DNA from: SM1-50 sp964467345
GTDB taxonomy: Archaea > Thermoplasmatota > E2 > DHVEG-1
Direction: 5' to 3'
Assembly: GCA_964467345.1 (NCBI GenBank)
Contig: CAYXPY010000002.1
Location: 43,327-107,326, forward strand
Length of the DNA stretch: 64,000 nt
Shown piece by piece: positions 41,789 through 51,340 of this stretch. The notes beneath the pieces were generated by a model, which worked only from the letters and a program-made list of their open reading frames with translations, searched no databases and was not told where the DNA came from. Both the position numbers and the translations under genes were made by a program. Positions within the stretch are counted from its first letter, which is position 1, and every line of letters begins with the position of its first letter.

Positions 41789-42838
41789 ATGGAGCAAATA
41801 GGCATCGTCAGTTATGGAGGCCATATCCCCCGTTACCGAATCAAAGCAGAAGTTATTGCAGCGGTCTGGGGAAAAGACGGAGCAGCTATCAGCAAGGGAC
41901 TTGGTATTTTCGAAAAATCAGTCCCTTCCGTAGACCAGGATACTGCAACAATCAGTGTTGAAGCAATACGAGCTGCACTGAAAAGATGCACAGTGAATCC
42001 AGCAGACATCGGTGCTATCTACGTTGGTAGTGAGTCTCACCCCTATGCCGTGAAACCAACAGGGACGATCGTGGGAGAAGCAATCGGTGCAACACCAGAG
42101 CTTATGGTGGCTGACTATGAGTTTGCATGCAAAGCAGGCACCGCGGCCATACAGACCTGCCTTGGGTTTGTAAAAGCAGGGATGATCGACTATGGGGTCG
42201 CTATCGGTGCTGATACCTCACAGGCTGCACCAGGAGACGCTTTAGAGTACTCCGCTTCCGCAGGAGGCGCTGCCTTCATCATTGGAAAACACAACGTGAT
42301 TGCGACAATAAATCATACCTTATCTTACACAACCGATACCCCTGATTTCTGGCGACGAGCTGAAATGAAATACCCCTCCCATGGAGGAAGATTTACCGGA
42401 GAACCAGCCTACTTTAAACATATTACCAACTGTGCGACAAGACTTATGCAAAAAGCAGGGACAAAACCTCAGGATTACACCTACGCGATTTTTCATCAAC
42501 CAAACGGGAAATTCCCAGTAAATGTCGCAAAGAAACTTGGATTTACCATGGATCAAGTAAAACAAGGGCTCATGGTCCCCTATATTGGTAATACCTATTC
42601 TGGGGCTTCCATGGTTGGTCTTGCGTCGGTTCTAGACGTGGCTAAACCAGGAGACCGTATATTTATGACAAGCTATGGGTCTGGGGCCGGAAGCGATGGT
42701 TTTGACATGACCGTGACAGAGAACATGACAAAACTTGCCAGACAGAATGCACCAAGCATCGCACAACTTGTGGCCGATAAGGAATATGTTGACTACGGCC
42801 AATACACAAAGATGACCAATCTGTTATTTTGGGAGTGA
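41789..42838 (+). CDS. Hydroxymethylglutaryl-CoA synthase
   Basis: A 349-residue archaeal HMG-CoA synthase of the thiolase superfamily. Nucleophile Cys114 is in YEFACKAGTAAIQ; the catalytic His is in AIFHQPNGKFPVN; the C-terminal active-site loop reads YGSGAGSDGFDMTV. It condenses acetyl-CoA with acetoacetyl-CoA in the mevalonate route to archaeal lipids. The thiolase gene starts eight bases on, then a DUF35 gene; in archaea these three proteins form one complex in which DUF35 bridges the enzymes and intermediates pass between sites. Confidence 0.97.
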   Translation: MEQIGIVSYGGHIPRYRIKAEVIAAVWGKDGAAISKGLGIFEKSVPSVDQDTATISVEAIRAALKRCTVNPADIGAIYVGSESHPYAVKPTGTIVGEAIGATPELMVADYEFACKAGTAAIQTCLGFVKAGMIDYGVAIGADTSQAAPGDALEYSASAGGAAFIIGKHNVIATINHTLSYTTDTPDFWRRAEMKYPSHGGRFTGEPAYFKHITNCATRLMQKAGTKPQDYTYAIFHQPNGKFPVNVAKKLGFTMDQVKQGLMVPYIGNTYSGASMVGLASVLDVAKPGDRIFMTSYGSGAGSDGFDMTVTENMTKLARQNAPSIAQLVADKEYVDYGQYTKMTNLLFWE

Positions 42839-42845
42839 GAAGAAC

Positions 42846-44012
42846 ATGAGAGATGTAGCAGTAATCGGAGTTGGATTAACGAAATTTGGGGAATTATGGG
42901 ACCAGTCGTTTCGCCAGCTTATAGCAGAAGCAGGATCAAAGGCAATCCTTGACGCAAAGATTGAAGGAAAAGATATCGATGCGATGTATGTTGGATCGAT
43001 GAGCTCCGGACGTTTCGTCGACCAAGAACATGTAGGCGCGCTTGTCGCAGAGGTTTCAGGGTTCTCCCATCTTCATATTCCCGCGACCCGAGTCGAAGGC
43101 GCCTGTGCATCAGGAAGCCTTGCAGTTAGAGAAGGATATCTTTCCATTGCCTCTGGTATAAATGATGTCGTTGTTGTTGGTGGTATCGAAAAGATGAATG
43201 ATGTCGGTGGTTCGGCAGCCACAGAAATTCTTGCTACCGCATCAGATCAAGAATGGGAAGCGTTCTTTGGAGCTACGTTCCCCGCTATCTATGCGATGAT
43301 TGCCACACGCCATATGCATGAATATGGGACGACAAAAGAACAACTCGCTCAGGTCGCAGTAAAGAACCATGCGAATGGTGCGTTTAATCCGTATGCGCAG
43401 TATCAATCTCCTATTTCACTGGAATCGGTCCTTAAGGCCACAACAGTCGCCTACCCGTTAGGGTTGATGGATTGCTCTCCAGTCAGCGATGGGGCAGCAT
43501 CCATTGTACTGTGCGCAGCTGAGAAAGCCAAGCAGTTCACAGAGAAACCAGTTAAGATAATCGGATCAGGACAAGCATCAGATACACTCGCGTTACATGG
43601 ACGACGTGATATATGTACACTAGATGCGACAATGTACGCCTCAAAAATGGCCTACAAACAAGCAAACCTCACACCAAAGGATATTGATTTTGCAGAGGTC
43701 CATGATTGCTTTACCATAGCAGAGATCTGTGCAATAGAAGATCTCGGATTTGTCGCAAAAGGAGAAGGTGGAAAAGCAATTGACAATAAAATCACCACAC
43801 TTGACGGGTCTTTACCGGTCAATACCAGTGGTGGTCTGAAAGCAAAAGGCCATCCTGTGGGAGCAACAGGAGTTGCCCAAATGGTTGAGCTTGCCTTACA
43901 GCTTCGAGGAGAGGCAGGAAAACGACAGGTAAAAGATGCACACATCGGTCTTGCTCATAACGTCGGAGGCTCAGGAGCAACATGTGTGGTTCATATCATG
44001 GAGGGGATGTAA
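42846..44012 (+). CDS. Acetyl-CoA C-acetyltransferase (thiolase)
   Basis: A 388-residue thiolase. The acyl-binding nucleophile Cys87 is in RVEGACASGSLAVREG; other active-site residues are in VHDCFTIAE, and GGLKAKGHPVGATGVAQ with the catalytic His; the end HNVGGSGATCVVHIM is typical of archaeal thiolases. It makes acetoacetyl-CoA for the preceding HMG-CoA synthase. Middle gene of a three-gene operon with gaps of seven and two bases. Confidence 0.96.
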   Translation: MRDVAVIGVGLTKFGELWDQSFRQLIAEAGSKAILDAKIEGKDIDAMYVGSMSSGRFVDQEHVGALVAEVSGFSHLHIPATRVEGACASGSLAVREGYLSIASGINDVVVVGGIEKMNDVGGSAATEILATASDQEWEAFFGATFPAIYAMIATRHMHEYGTTKEQLAQVAVKNHANGAFNPYAQYQSPISLESVLKATTVAYPLGLMDCSPVSDGAASIVLCAAEKAKQFTEKPVKIIGSGQASDTLALHGRRDICTLDATMYASKMAYKQANLTPKDIDFAEVHDCFTIAEICAIEDLGFVAKGEGGKAIDNKITTLDGSLPVNTSGGLKAKGHPVGATGVAQMVELALQLRGEAGKRQVKDAHIGLAHNVGGSGATCVVHIMEGM

Positions 44013-44014
44013 CA

Positions 44015-44425
44015 ATGAAAGAAGGTGTCGCACGGTTCTGGAGAGCTATTCCACAGCGGTATAACTTTATCGCTAACAAATGTGAGTCCTGTGAACGGGT
44101 CTTCTTCCCACCGAGAGAATCCTGTCCCTACTGCCGTCGAAAAAGCATCGGTAAAATGAAGGAACTGAAACTCTCTGGAAAAGGGGAGGTGGTGACCTAT
44201 ACCGTTATCCATGTCGCCCCAGAGGATTTCGAAGAACAAACACCCTATCCCATCGCAATCATTAAACTAGAGGAAGGCCCACAAGTAACTGCTCAGATTG
44301 TAGATTGCCCTCTAGATGATGTGAAAATCGGCATGAAAGTCGAAAGTACGTTCCGGAAGATCCAACAAGACGGACATACCGGTGCTATTTACTACGGATA
44401 CAAATTCAAGAAACAACGTCCGTAG
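44015..44425 (+). CDS. DUF35 OB-fold zinc-ribbon protein of the HMG-CoA synthase complex
   Basis: A 136-residue protein with an N-terminal helix, a zinc ribbon CESCERVFFPPRESCPYC and an OB-fold (GEVVTYTVIHVAPEDFEEQT). In the characterised archaeal complex the DUF35 protein holds thiolase and HMG-CoA synthase together and contributes to the shared CoA site. The ATG at 44015 is set by GGAGGGG; the longer frame from 43982 overlaps the thiolase gene and lacks homology. T-rich sequence after the stop may end the operon. Confidence 0.95.
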   Translation: MKEGVARFWRAIPQRYNFIANKCESCERVFFPPRESCPYCRRKSIGKMKELKLSGKGEVVTYTVIHVAPEDFEEQTPYPIAIIKLEEGPQVTAQIVDCPLDDVKIGMKVESTFRKIQQDGHTGAIYYGYKFKKQRP

Positions 44426-44512
44426 CGTTTTCCTTTTTCCATCTCCTTTTTTTATCTCTATATCTTATTCTATTATAGTAAAAGAATGTTTTTTCCAATA
44501 ACCTGAAACACT

Positions 44513-44533
44513 AAAAAAAAAAAAAAAAAAAAA
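44513..44533 (-). terminator. T21 run after the large C25 peptidase gene
   Basis: Twenty-one consecutive A on the plus strand are T21 on the minus strand, beginning about 20 bases after the stop of 44554-48282. Archaeal RNA polymerase commonly ends at such T-runs without a hairpin. Confidence 0.65.
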
Positions 44534-44553
44534 GAAAAGAGGGGAGATGCGGT

Positions 44554-47500
44554 TTAGGCATCTATTGGTGTGGGTGCGACCCATTCAGGGCTGTAGAGGA
44601 TAAGGCTTGGGTCACCATAGATAGACTGGATGGTTGTGACTTGCATGGATGATGAGCCATACATTGATGTCGGGTCGCTTGTGGTGAAATCTCTGTAGTG
44701 GAGCCAGACCTGTTTTGAGAACGCAGGACCAACTGCTTCACCATCGATCATAGCGTCCCTGAAGAACATATCATCCTGCAGATCCGCTTCTGGGCACAAT
44801 CCCGTGGCTGCGTTTCCGTATCCGATGACTGCACCATGGTCAAGATAGATCATCGGGCCGTCTCCATCCCATGTCGTACAAGACATATAGAAGACTGCCT
44901 GGCTTCGGAGATTCGGCAGGAGTTCATCAATCCATTTGTAGTGGATGATATCATAGAGAGTTGGTGGTTCAGCGTTGTACCAGACCATACCATTGTCTCG
45001 AGATGTCTTCCAGTTGTCAAACATGTATCCACGCCAGGCATCCCACCAGATCTGATCTGGATAGTTACAATGCTCAGTCTGGACATATTGTGCAGACATC
45101 CCACTTCCTCCAGTCCCATGTCCGGAGTAATAGAAGACACTGGCACCTTCGTTCATGCGTTGGAGATAAGCAACCCACAGACAATGTCCTTCGTAGTTTC
45201 TGAGATGTGAACTGAACGAGTTCTTCACATCTCTGCTGGAGAATGATGCTGTTGTTACCCCGTCGTTTGTCCTCCAAGAGCCTCCGTCAGGGAAGTTCAT
45301 CATCTGAGTCGTTGTGGTGTCACGTCCAGGATTGGCGAAGATCAACGCAGGATACAGGAGGTTTCTGACCACGAGAGCACTGCTATATGCAGGGGTGATA
45401 CCAGGGATTTGACCAGCATAGGAGTTGTTGCCCATAAGCGCGGAATGCAGTTCAAGGCAGATATCATCCCGTGGTGCAACGATGGCATAGCCTTCCTGTC
45501 CTTCCTGATCAAGGTTCAAGGCTACGATATAGTTGTGGAACTTCGTATACATATCCTCTGTCCAGTATCTCTTTGCATCAAGACCATAGGGTGGAACTGA
45601 GACGTTCTGACCAAGGAAGTACCTGATAAGTGTGAGGTAGACCTTCAGTTTGTTCTGTTCAACCTCTTCTGATGCTTGTGGGAGATGCCCGGTGGATCGG
45701 GAACCATGGTAGAAATCACCATCCCAGCGATGCCAGCTATGGATCCGTTGTGCAACCACAGCAGGGTTCCCATCTGGTGCGTCTTCAACCCTGATGACCG
45801 GTGAACCATGATACGCTGCAAGCATCGCTGCAGGGGCAAAGTATCCTTCTCCGGTCTTGAGTGATGTCGCAGTGACATAATTTTCCGAGGCAGGATGGCC
45901 CTTTATCTCATCAACGATCTCCTGCATGGTCTTCAGGTCCTTGTCAATGGTTGGGAGTTCACTGCGTACGTCAGCACCGATTTCACCACGTTCAACAAAG
46001 ATGACTTTGGTGACACCAAGTGCTGTAAAGGCACTCGCTGTTGCTGCAGGAACACTGTCCTTGGTGACATAGAGGAGTGGTAAATGATTCAATGAAGCGA
46101 TGACTGCTGCGTTTGCCGCTGAAATGGATGCATCGGCTCGGTCATCATTGACCGTTGTGACATCAACAGTGAGAGTGTATTTGACATTTGACCCGTTGGC
46201 TTCACGAGGAACGACAATGGCGGTCCAGGTGCCTTTATCAGGGTGTAGGACGTCAGCAGAAAACTCTGTGTGAGGTGCTGGATGCCAGTATCTCCAGGGG
46301 TTATATTCAGGGTTTTCAAACCCATTCCAGACATGAATGGGGTTAACCGGCCCATTCCAGGCAGGCATGACTGGTGATCTGACATGTCCTTGTGGGTCAA
46401 CGAGGAAGAGTAACAGGTCTGATTCTTCGGTCGTTGTGATTTTTGCATTAATCATGGAGTCTTCGTCAGTAATCTTAAACCGATATCGGTCGCCAGCGTA
46501 TTTTGTTATCTTGAAGTTCCATTTATCACTGATGATATCTGCACCAGCAACCCAGATGCCCATTCGGGTGACCGGGTAGTACATATCGGTTTTTGGACCG
46601 TCCTCATCATTTGGGCAGGGCCACCAATCTTGTGCCATGGTGATGTATAAGGGAAGGATGGCACCGATTGTTGGTGTCGCTCCACCGGTTCCAAACATGC
46701 TGACGTTCAAGGCACACCACTTAGGTCCAAGGAAAATGGGGTAACCGAAGGATCCACCGATGTTCTTAATTTTCTCACTGTCCCCTCCAACCTCTTCGAC
46801 ACTGGTCTGTCGTTTCAAGGTCGCGGTCCTTGTCAGAACGGTTTTTACTTCGTCTTCAAAGCCGCTGCCGTCCACGGCGACAACCGCGGTCTGAGAAGAG
46901 CTCCAGCCTTGTGTCGCTATCTCCGCGGCAGCCTGTATCGGGTCTGCGGGAAGGGTGTATTGCTCTGGTGTCTTACCGAATAATGCAAGATAATCATTCC
47001 AGTCATCCACTAGGTATTGGGTGGTGTCATCAACAATCCCGAAGGAGGTGTCATCATCGTAATATGCAGTCGGTGTGGTATCACCGGTGTAAAAGATCGG
47101 TGCGAGGTACCGTTGTCCGCCATTTAGGTAGTTGCAGGCAGGGATCGCCGCAAGGTAGCCGAAATCGTCTTTGGTGCTGTCCGGGTCATTAGCGACCTTG
47201 AAGCTCTTTGCGATGGGAGTGATCTCCGGTTGTGGGATTGGTGCTGGTGGAGCCTCACCACTGGTCTCTAAGCTTAGGGTTAAGTTATAGGCTCCTGAAC
47301 CATAGGAATAATAGCTCCATTCTGTCGGCTGTGGGCAATCGACCCAGCCAGGGAAGATATCCACACGGATGCTCCATTCACCGCTGACATCCGCTGGATA
47401 GTTGAACTCATCATCATAGTACTGGTTTCCCTCGAAGACAAGGACGCCACTGGGGTTGTAGAGTTGAAGGTCAAAGTCAGTGAGAAACGCAAAATCCTTC

Positions 47501-48282
47501 ATTTTCAATATCGCATGGATCCCTTTTCCGCTGGTGACTTGAATTTTATACCAATCGTAAGGATCGTTCATGTCAAGATACCCATAGTAGGTTCCCGGGG
47601 CGAGTAGCAACGCAGATGTTCGGACGTTTGGCGCATCAGAACCGCTGTTCGCATCGTTCTGATTGGAGAAGCTTGCAGCAATGCTGTAACGACCTGTTCC
47701 TGATCCGCTTACGAATTTTACCCAGACATACCATTTCCCGGTGTAGGTGGCGGTATAGATGAGTGTCTCAGGGACGTCCCCGGAGTTATTGGATGAGGTC
47801 ACCATGACGCTGCCAGCGGTCCACAGGGAGATATCGACATCAAAACCGGTCGGTGGTGTTACCGTAAAGACAATCTGTTGTCCTTGGCAAACGGAGAAGG
47901 TATACCAATCATCGGTATCAGTGGTTGAAATTTTACCATAGGCCCCACGACCCGGTGTCTCGTCAATAAGTTCACCAGGGTAGATGGTTAATGCTCGTGG
48001 TTGGTCCTTTCCTGCATCTTTTTTATATCCAGCATCATCGTTATCTGCTTTACCAGTGGACGCAGGGTCAGTCTCCTGAAGGTAGTAACTCCGATCGAGA
48101 ATAAAAGGCCCATCACTTTCATCTGTATAATAATTTTTATATGAACCATTATCTGTCGCCGAGTTTGTTTGTGCGTTCGTAGCAATTGTACTTATAGGAA
48201 CAAGAAGAGCGGTCCCTATAAATAAAAGCGCTATGACTACTGCCTCTATTCTTGACTTTCTAGAATCTTTTTTATTATTCAT
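44554..48282 (-). CDS. Large secreted C25-type peptidase with PPC domains
   Basis: A 1242-residue multidomain secreted protein. Signal peptide (about 1-38, ending near TIATNAQT); two pre-peptidase C-terminal (PPC)-like domains (about 95-205, TDDWYTFSVCQGQQIVFTV; and about 215-335, NDPYDWYKIQVTSGKGIHA); a central region with a segment like cell-wall-binding repeat 2 (about 717-790, LPLLYVTKDSVPAATASAF); and a C-terminal C25-like catalytic domain with His near 1054 (VFYYSGHGTGGSG) and Cys near 1134 (AVFYMSCTTWDGDG). A GGGGG motif precedes the ATG, and a TATA-like run is at about 48325-48335. Probably a surface-associated endopeptidase. Confidence 0.87.
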   Translation of the reverse strand: MNNKKDSRKSRIEAVVIALLFIGTALLVPISTIATNAQTNSATDNGSYKNYYTDESDGPFILDRSYYLQETDPASTGKADNDDAGYKKDAGKDQPRALTIYPGELIDETPGRGAYGKISTTDTDDWYTFSVCQGQQIVFTVTPPTGFDVDISLWTAGSVMVTSSNNSGDVPETLIYTATYTGKWYVWVKFVSGSGTGRYSIAASFSNQNDANSGSDAPNVRTSALLLAPGTYYGYLDMNDPYDWYKIQVTSGKGIHAILKMKDFAFLTDFDLQLYNPSGVLVFEGNQYYDDEFNYPADVSGEWSIRVDIFPGWVDCPQPTEWSYYSYGSGAYNLTLSLETSGEAPPAPIPQPEITPIAKSFKVANDPDSTKDDFGYLAAIPACNYLNGGQRYLAPIFYTGDTTPTAYYDDDTSFGIVDDTTQYLVDDWNDYLALFGKTPEQYTLPADPIQAAAEIATQGWSSSQTAVVAVDGSGFEDEVKTVLTRTATLKRQTSVEEVGGDSEKIKNIGGSFGYPIFLGPKWCALNVSMFGTGGATPTIGAILPLYITMAQDWWPCPNDEDGPKTDMYYPVTRMGIWVAGADIISDKWNFKITKYAGDRYRFKITDEDSMINAKITTTEESDLLLFLVDPQGHVRSPVMPAWNGPVNPIHVWNGFENPEYNPWRYWHPAPHTEFSADVLHPDKGTWTAIVVPREANGSNVKYTLTVDVTTVNDDRADASISAANAAVIASLNHLPLLYVTKDSVPAATASAFTALGVTKVIFVERGEIGADVRSELPTIDKDLKTMQEIVDEIKGHPASENYVTATSLKTGEGYFAPAAMLAAYHGSPVIRVEDAPDGNPAVVAQRIHSWHRWDGDFYHGSRSTGHLPQASEEVEQNKLKVYLTLIRYFLGQNVSVPPYGLDAKRYWTEDMYTKFHNYIVALNLDQEGQEGYAIVAPRDDICLELHSALMGNNSYAGQIPGITPAYSSALVVRNLLYPALIFANPGRDTTTTQMMNFPDGGSWRTNDGVTTASFSSRDVKNSFSSHLRNYEGHCLWVAYLQRMNEGASVFYYSGHGTGGSGMSAQYVQTEHCNYPDQIWWDAWRGYMFDNWKTSRDNGMVWYNAEPPTLYDIIHYKWIDELLPNLRSQAVFYMSCTTWDGDGPMIYLDHGAVIGYGNAATGLCPEADLQDDMFFRDAMIDGEAVGPAFSKQVWLHYRDFTTSDPTSMYGSSSMQVTTIQSIYGDPSLILYSPEWVAPTPIDA

Positions 48283-48477
48283 ATTTTACCCCCTTTGAAT
48301 ATAATGATTATATGAATGGCCATTATATATATGTTTCGATTTTAGGTCATTTTGTTTTATTAATATTATACCTTTGTTTTTCTCCTGTGTCACAGGAAGA
48401 CTTCCACTACCATAAAACGGTCAGTACATGAGAGTTTTTAATTACCTTTATTAACAATTTGTTGTATCCGCAATAAG

Positions 48478-49179
48478 ATGATCGCGGCAACATCGCTCCT
48501 CGGGCAGCTCCTCGGCTATCTCCTTATTGTTCTCCTGCCGATTCTTGCGTTGTATATGGTTTATTTAATCATCACAAAAGCGTTTAAAGACATAGGATTT
48601 TCTTCAATTGAGGCAGTGATTATCGTTTTTCTGTGTTTTCTGCTGGGGTCTGGTCTCATTGATGCGTATGCAGGTATCAGTTTTTCAAATATCCCGTTAT
48701 TTCGATATCAGAACTCCTGGATTGTCGGAATCAATCTTGGTGGAGCTGTCATTCCCCTGTTGCTAAGCATTTATTTATCTTTTAAAAACACGTTAAAACC
48801 ATTGAAAGTCCTTCTAGGGATGGGTATTATTGCTGCTGTGACTTTTTTAGTCACCTATCCTGACCCGGAGAAAGGGATTGTGTCGGTGTTTCCCTTTTGG
48901 TTGCTGCCAATTATTTGTTCAAGTGTGGTATCAATCATCTTCTACTGGAAAGAGAAGAACAAAGCTGCTCCCTTTGCCTACGTGATTGGTACCTTAGGCG
49001 TACTGCTGGGCGCTGATGGCTTTCATTTGATTCGTTTACTCCAATACGAGGTCCAAACCACGAGATACGCGGTCATCGGAGGCGCCCATGTCTTTGATAT
49101 GGTCTTTATCACCGGAATCCTTGCCGTCTTCCTTGATGGACTGTTGATTGTGCAGCAGAAGAGAAAAAAAGACTTGTAA
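48478..49179 (+). CDS. DUF1614 multi-pass membrane protein
   Basis: A 233-residue integral membrane protein with about seven hydrophobic helices. The family pattern is seen in FLLGSGLIDAYAGISFSNIP, WIVGINLGGAVIPLLLSIYL and a C-terminal IGGAHVFDMVFITGILAVFL. DUF1614 is widespread in archaea and has no assigned function; conserved polar residues inside the helices hint at transport or intramembrane chemistry. Followed by a convergent membrane-protein gene. Confidence 0.82.
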   Translation: MIAATSLLGQLLGYLLIVLLPILALYMVYLIITKAFKDIGFSSIEAVIIVFLCFLLGSGLIDAYAGISFSNIPLFRYQNSWIVGINLGGAVIPLLLSIYLSFKNTLKPLKVLLGMGIIAAVTFLVTYPDPEKGIVSVFPFWLLPIICSSVVSIIFYWKEKNKAAPFAYVIGTLGVLLGADGFHLIRLLQYEVQTTRYAVIGGAHVFDMVFITGILAVFLDGLLIVQQKRKKDL

Positions 49180-49209
49180 ATAGTTTTTAGGAATTTTTTA
49201 TAGACTAGC

Positions 49210-49701
49210 TTAGTGCTTTTTCTGTTCGTCGGGTTTGTTCCGTTGTATAGAGTCGTATCTCATCCCCCACGGAGCCCACATCGCTGCTAGGATGCCTCCT
49301 GTGATCAGTAAAGTAACGATGAAAATCGCTAGATTCTGATAGATATCATACGGTTCTGCGATGGACCAGAACCAATAAATCAGAAACACAAACGCACCGA
49401 GCATTAAAAGAATTGAGATCCAAATTCTCCATCGAAACCCTTTTATTTTCATCATTTCCTTTTCCGTGGCGGTCTGTTTTTTAATCGCCCAGTATGCCCA
49501 GGGTCCACCTAAAATCCCCACGAGAAGAAGAAGGGATAATAAGAAAATGGCGATATTGCGTTCCCAAGCATACTGTTGTGCATAAAAAAACAACCAGAGT
49601 ATCAGAAAAACAAGCCATCCGACACCAACAAGAATTGAGAGGGAGATTCGCCACCCAAGACCCTCGGTTTCCTCTCTCATTGGAACCGTCTCTTCATTCA
49701 T
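49210..49701 (-). CDS. Four-helix membrane protein made of an internal duplication
   Basis: A 163-residue protein with two similar halves: WRISLSILVGVGWLVFLILW through ILGGPWAYWAI, and WRIWISILLMLGAFVFLIYW through GILAAMWAPWGM. Each half is a pair of transmembrane helices joined by a short polar loop. I use the ATG at 49701, preceded by GGAAGG; the frame is open to 49722. I do not recognise the family. Both termini are polar and probably cytoplasmic. Confidence 0.7.
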   Translation of the reverse strand: MNEETVPMREETEGLGWRISLSILVGVGWLVFLILWLFFYAQQYAWERNIAIFLLSLLLLVGILGGPWAYWAIKKQTATEKEMMKIKGFRWRIWISILLMLGAFVFLIYWFWSIAEPYDIYQNLAIFIVTLLITGGILAAMWAPWGMRYDSIQRNKPDEQKKH

Positions 49702-49936
49702 TGGAATCCTTCCAGATATCACTTATAAGAAATAAACAGCTAGTATATAAGCATAACAAACACAGGAAAAAAAATTACAAAAGAGTATATGATGATACCT
49801 TTTCTCCGATAATCTTATATAAACATTTTAGTTTTGGGATTGAAAGACAGGAGGCAGAATAGATACTAGCCAGCAAACTTTTAATAAACACCTATTATTT
49901 AACCTCCATGTTTTCACGTTGAATCAGAGGCAGAAA

Positions 49937-50809
49937 ATGGACGACGAACCACTCGAGGAAATGTCTCGAAAGAAAGATGAATACCAAGAAAAAGCAAATC
50001 AACTCAAGAAAAGTCGTGATGAGTTACACGACCGTTCAAAGAAGATGGCAAAAGAACGTGATGAGCTTAACGCACGGGTCCGCCAAATCAGAAACCAGAT
50101 CAGTGAACATAAGAAGAAACGTGATGAATACAACGAACGCGTCAAACATGCCAAAGAACAACGAACTGAATTCTTAACTCATCACCTTGAACTCAAAAAG
50201 AAAATCAAAGAACTGGAACGGGAACGAGCCTCGAATTCTGGTGTCAATGTAAACGAACTGAAACAATACCTCAGGAAACTCGAAAACGAGCAAATGACAC
50301 AGCCGATGTCTGCACAGAAAGAAAAAAAACTCATTGAAACGATTAAAGGAATCCATTTGAAAATAAAAGAAGCGGACGAGAAATTAAACAAAGATCCAAA
50401 GCTTAAAAAAACAATCGAAGAAGAAAAATTGATGCGGCAGAAAGCAGAAAAACAACATGAGCTCGTCGAAAAAATGGCAAAGAAAGCACAAGAGGAACAT
50501 CAAGGGATGCTGGAACAATTACAGCAACTTGACAAACTGGTAAAACGCACAACAGAGATCCAAGAAAACATCGTCGTAACCAAGATTGAAGCAGATAAGC
50601 TGCATAAAGAATTCATAGATTATGTAAACAACATTCACGAACTGGAGAAGAACATATCAAGCACAGAGAAGAAGAAAGAGAAAAAGAAGAAAATGGCTGA
50701 TGTGTCTGCTGCTCAAAAAGAAGCAGATGACGTATTTGAACGGTTCAAACGCGGAGAAAAACTCAGCACGGAGGATTTAATGATCCTTCAGAAAGCGGGT
50801 TTGCTCTAA
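49937..50809 (+). CDS. COG1340-type coiled-coil protein, copy 2
   Basis: A 290-residue coiled-coil protein (NQLKKSRDELHDRSKKMAKE) of the same archaeal family as 40821-41702. It ends in the more typical family tail RFKRGEKLSTEDLMILQKAG, which copy 1 lacks. The ATG at 49937 follows GAGG; a TTG at 49919 is in frame. It is 28 bases upstream of the MBF1 gene on the same strand, and the Sua5-like and methionine aminopeptidase genes follow, so it may head a translation-related operon. Confidence 0.85.
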   Translation: MDDEPLEEMSRKKDEYQEKANQLKKSRDELHDRSKKMAKERDELNARVRQIRNQISEHKKKRDEYNERVKHAKEQRTEFLTHHLELKKKIKELERERASNSGVNVNELKQYLRKLENEQMTQPMSAQKEKKLIETIKGIHLKIKEADEKLNKDPKLKKTIEEEKLMRQKAEKQHELVEKMAKKAQEEHQGMLEQLQQLDKLVKRTTEIQENIVVTKIEADKLHKEFIDYVNNIHELEKNISSTEKKKEKKKKMADVSAAQKEADDVFERFKRGEKLSTEDLMILQKAGLL

Positions 50810-50837
50810 CTGAAGATCCTTTGGAGGGACCTTGAAA

Positions 50838-51335
50838 ATGCCTTGTGAACTTTGTGGGAGAGAGTGTAAAGGTGGCAGAGAAGCTATCATCGATGGAGCG
50901 AAAATGTTCGTCTGCCCAGATTGCTTACGATACGCAGAAGGGGGTGTTCAGCAGGAACCGGTCCGAACCAGCCCTTCAGTCCAATTCCAACAGCACATTC
51001 CAAGAAAAACCCAAAAAGCAGAACGGGACATCTACAAGGACAAAGGCATGGAAAGAGAGCTTGTGACAAACTGGAATCATCTTGTCGAGCAAGCACGAAA
51101 AAAGAAAGGAATGACACGGGAAGAACTTGGATTCAAAATCGGGGAACGAACCGTTACCATCGCCAAACTCGAAAACGGTGACCTACGTCCGTCCGATCAG
51201 ACCATTGCCAAGCTGGAAAAAGAACTCGGTATCCAACTTATGGAAGAAATAAAAAACCAAGCCACGGGAACGGGATCGCAGAACCGAACCTCAGGGGGAT
51301 TCACCCTTGGCGATTTTATAAAAACAGATAAATAA
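50838..51335 (+). CDS. Archaeal multiprotein bridging factor 1 (MBF1)
   Basis: A 165-residue protein with the archaeal MBF1 layout: an N-terminal zinc ribbon (MPCELCGRECKGGR and FVCPDCLRYA), a basic linker, and an XRE-type helix-turn-helix (about 85-140, KKGMTREELGFKIGERTVTI). In archaea MBF1 is associated with the ribosome and translation. GGAGGG nine bases before the ATG at 50838 fixes the start. Confidence 0.94.
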   Translation: MPCELCGRECKGGREAIIDGAKMFVCPDCLRYAEGGVQQEPVRTSPSVQFQQHIPRKTQKAERDIYKDKGMERELVTNWNHLVEQARKKKGMTREELGFKIGERTVTIAKLENGDLRPSDQTIAKLEKELGIQLMEEIKNQATGTGSQNRTSGGFTLGDFIKTDK

Positions 51336-51340
51336 GACGC

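Noticed and set aside
44513..44533. A21 run as a poly(A) tail or mobile-element scar
   Set aside because: It lies just after the stop of a minus-strand gene, where it reads as a T-run terminator; there are no flanking duplications.
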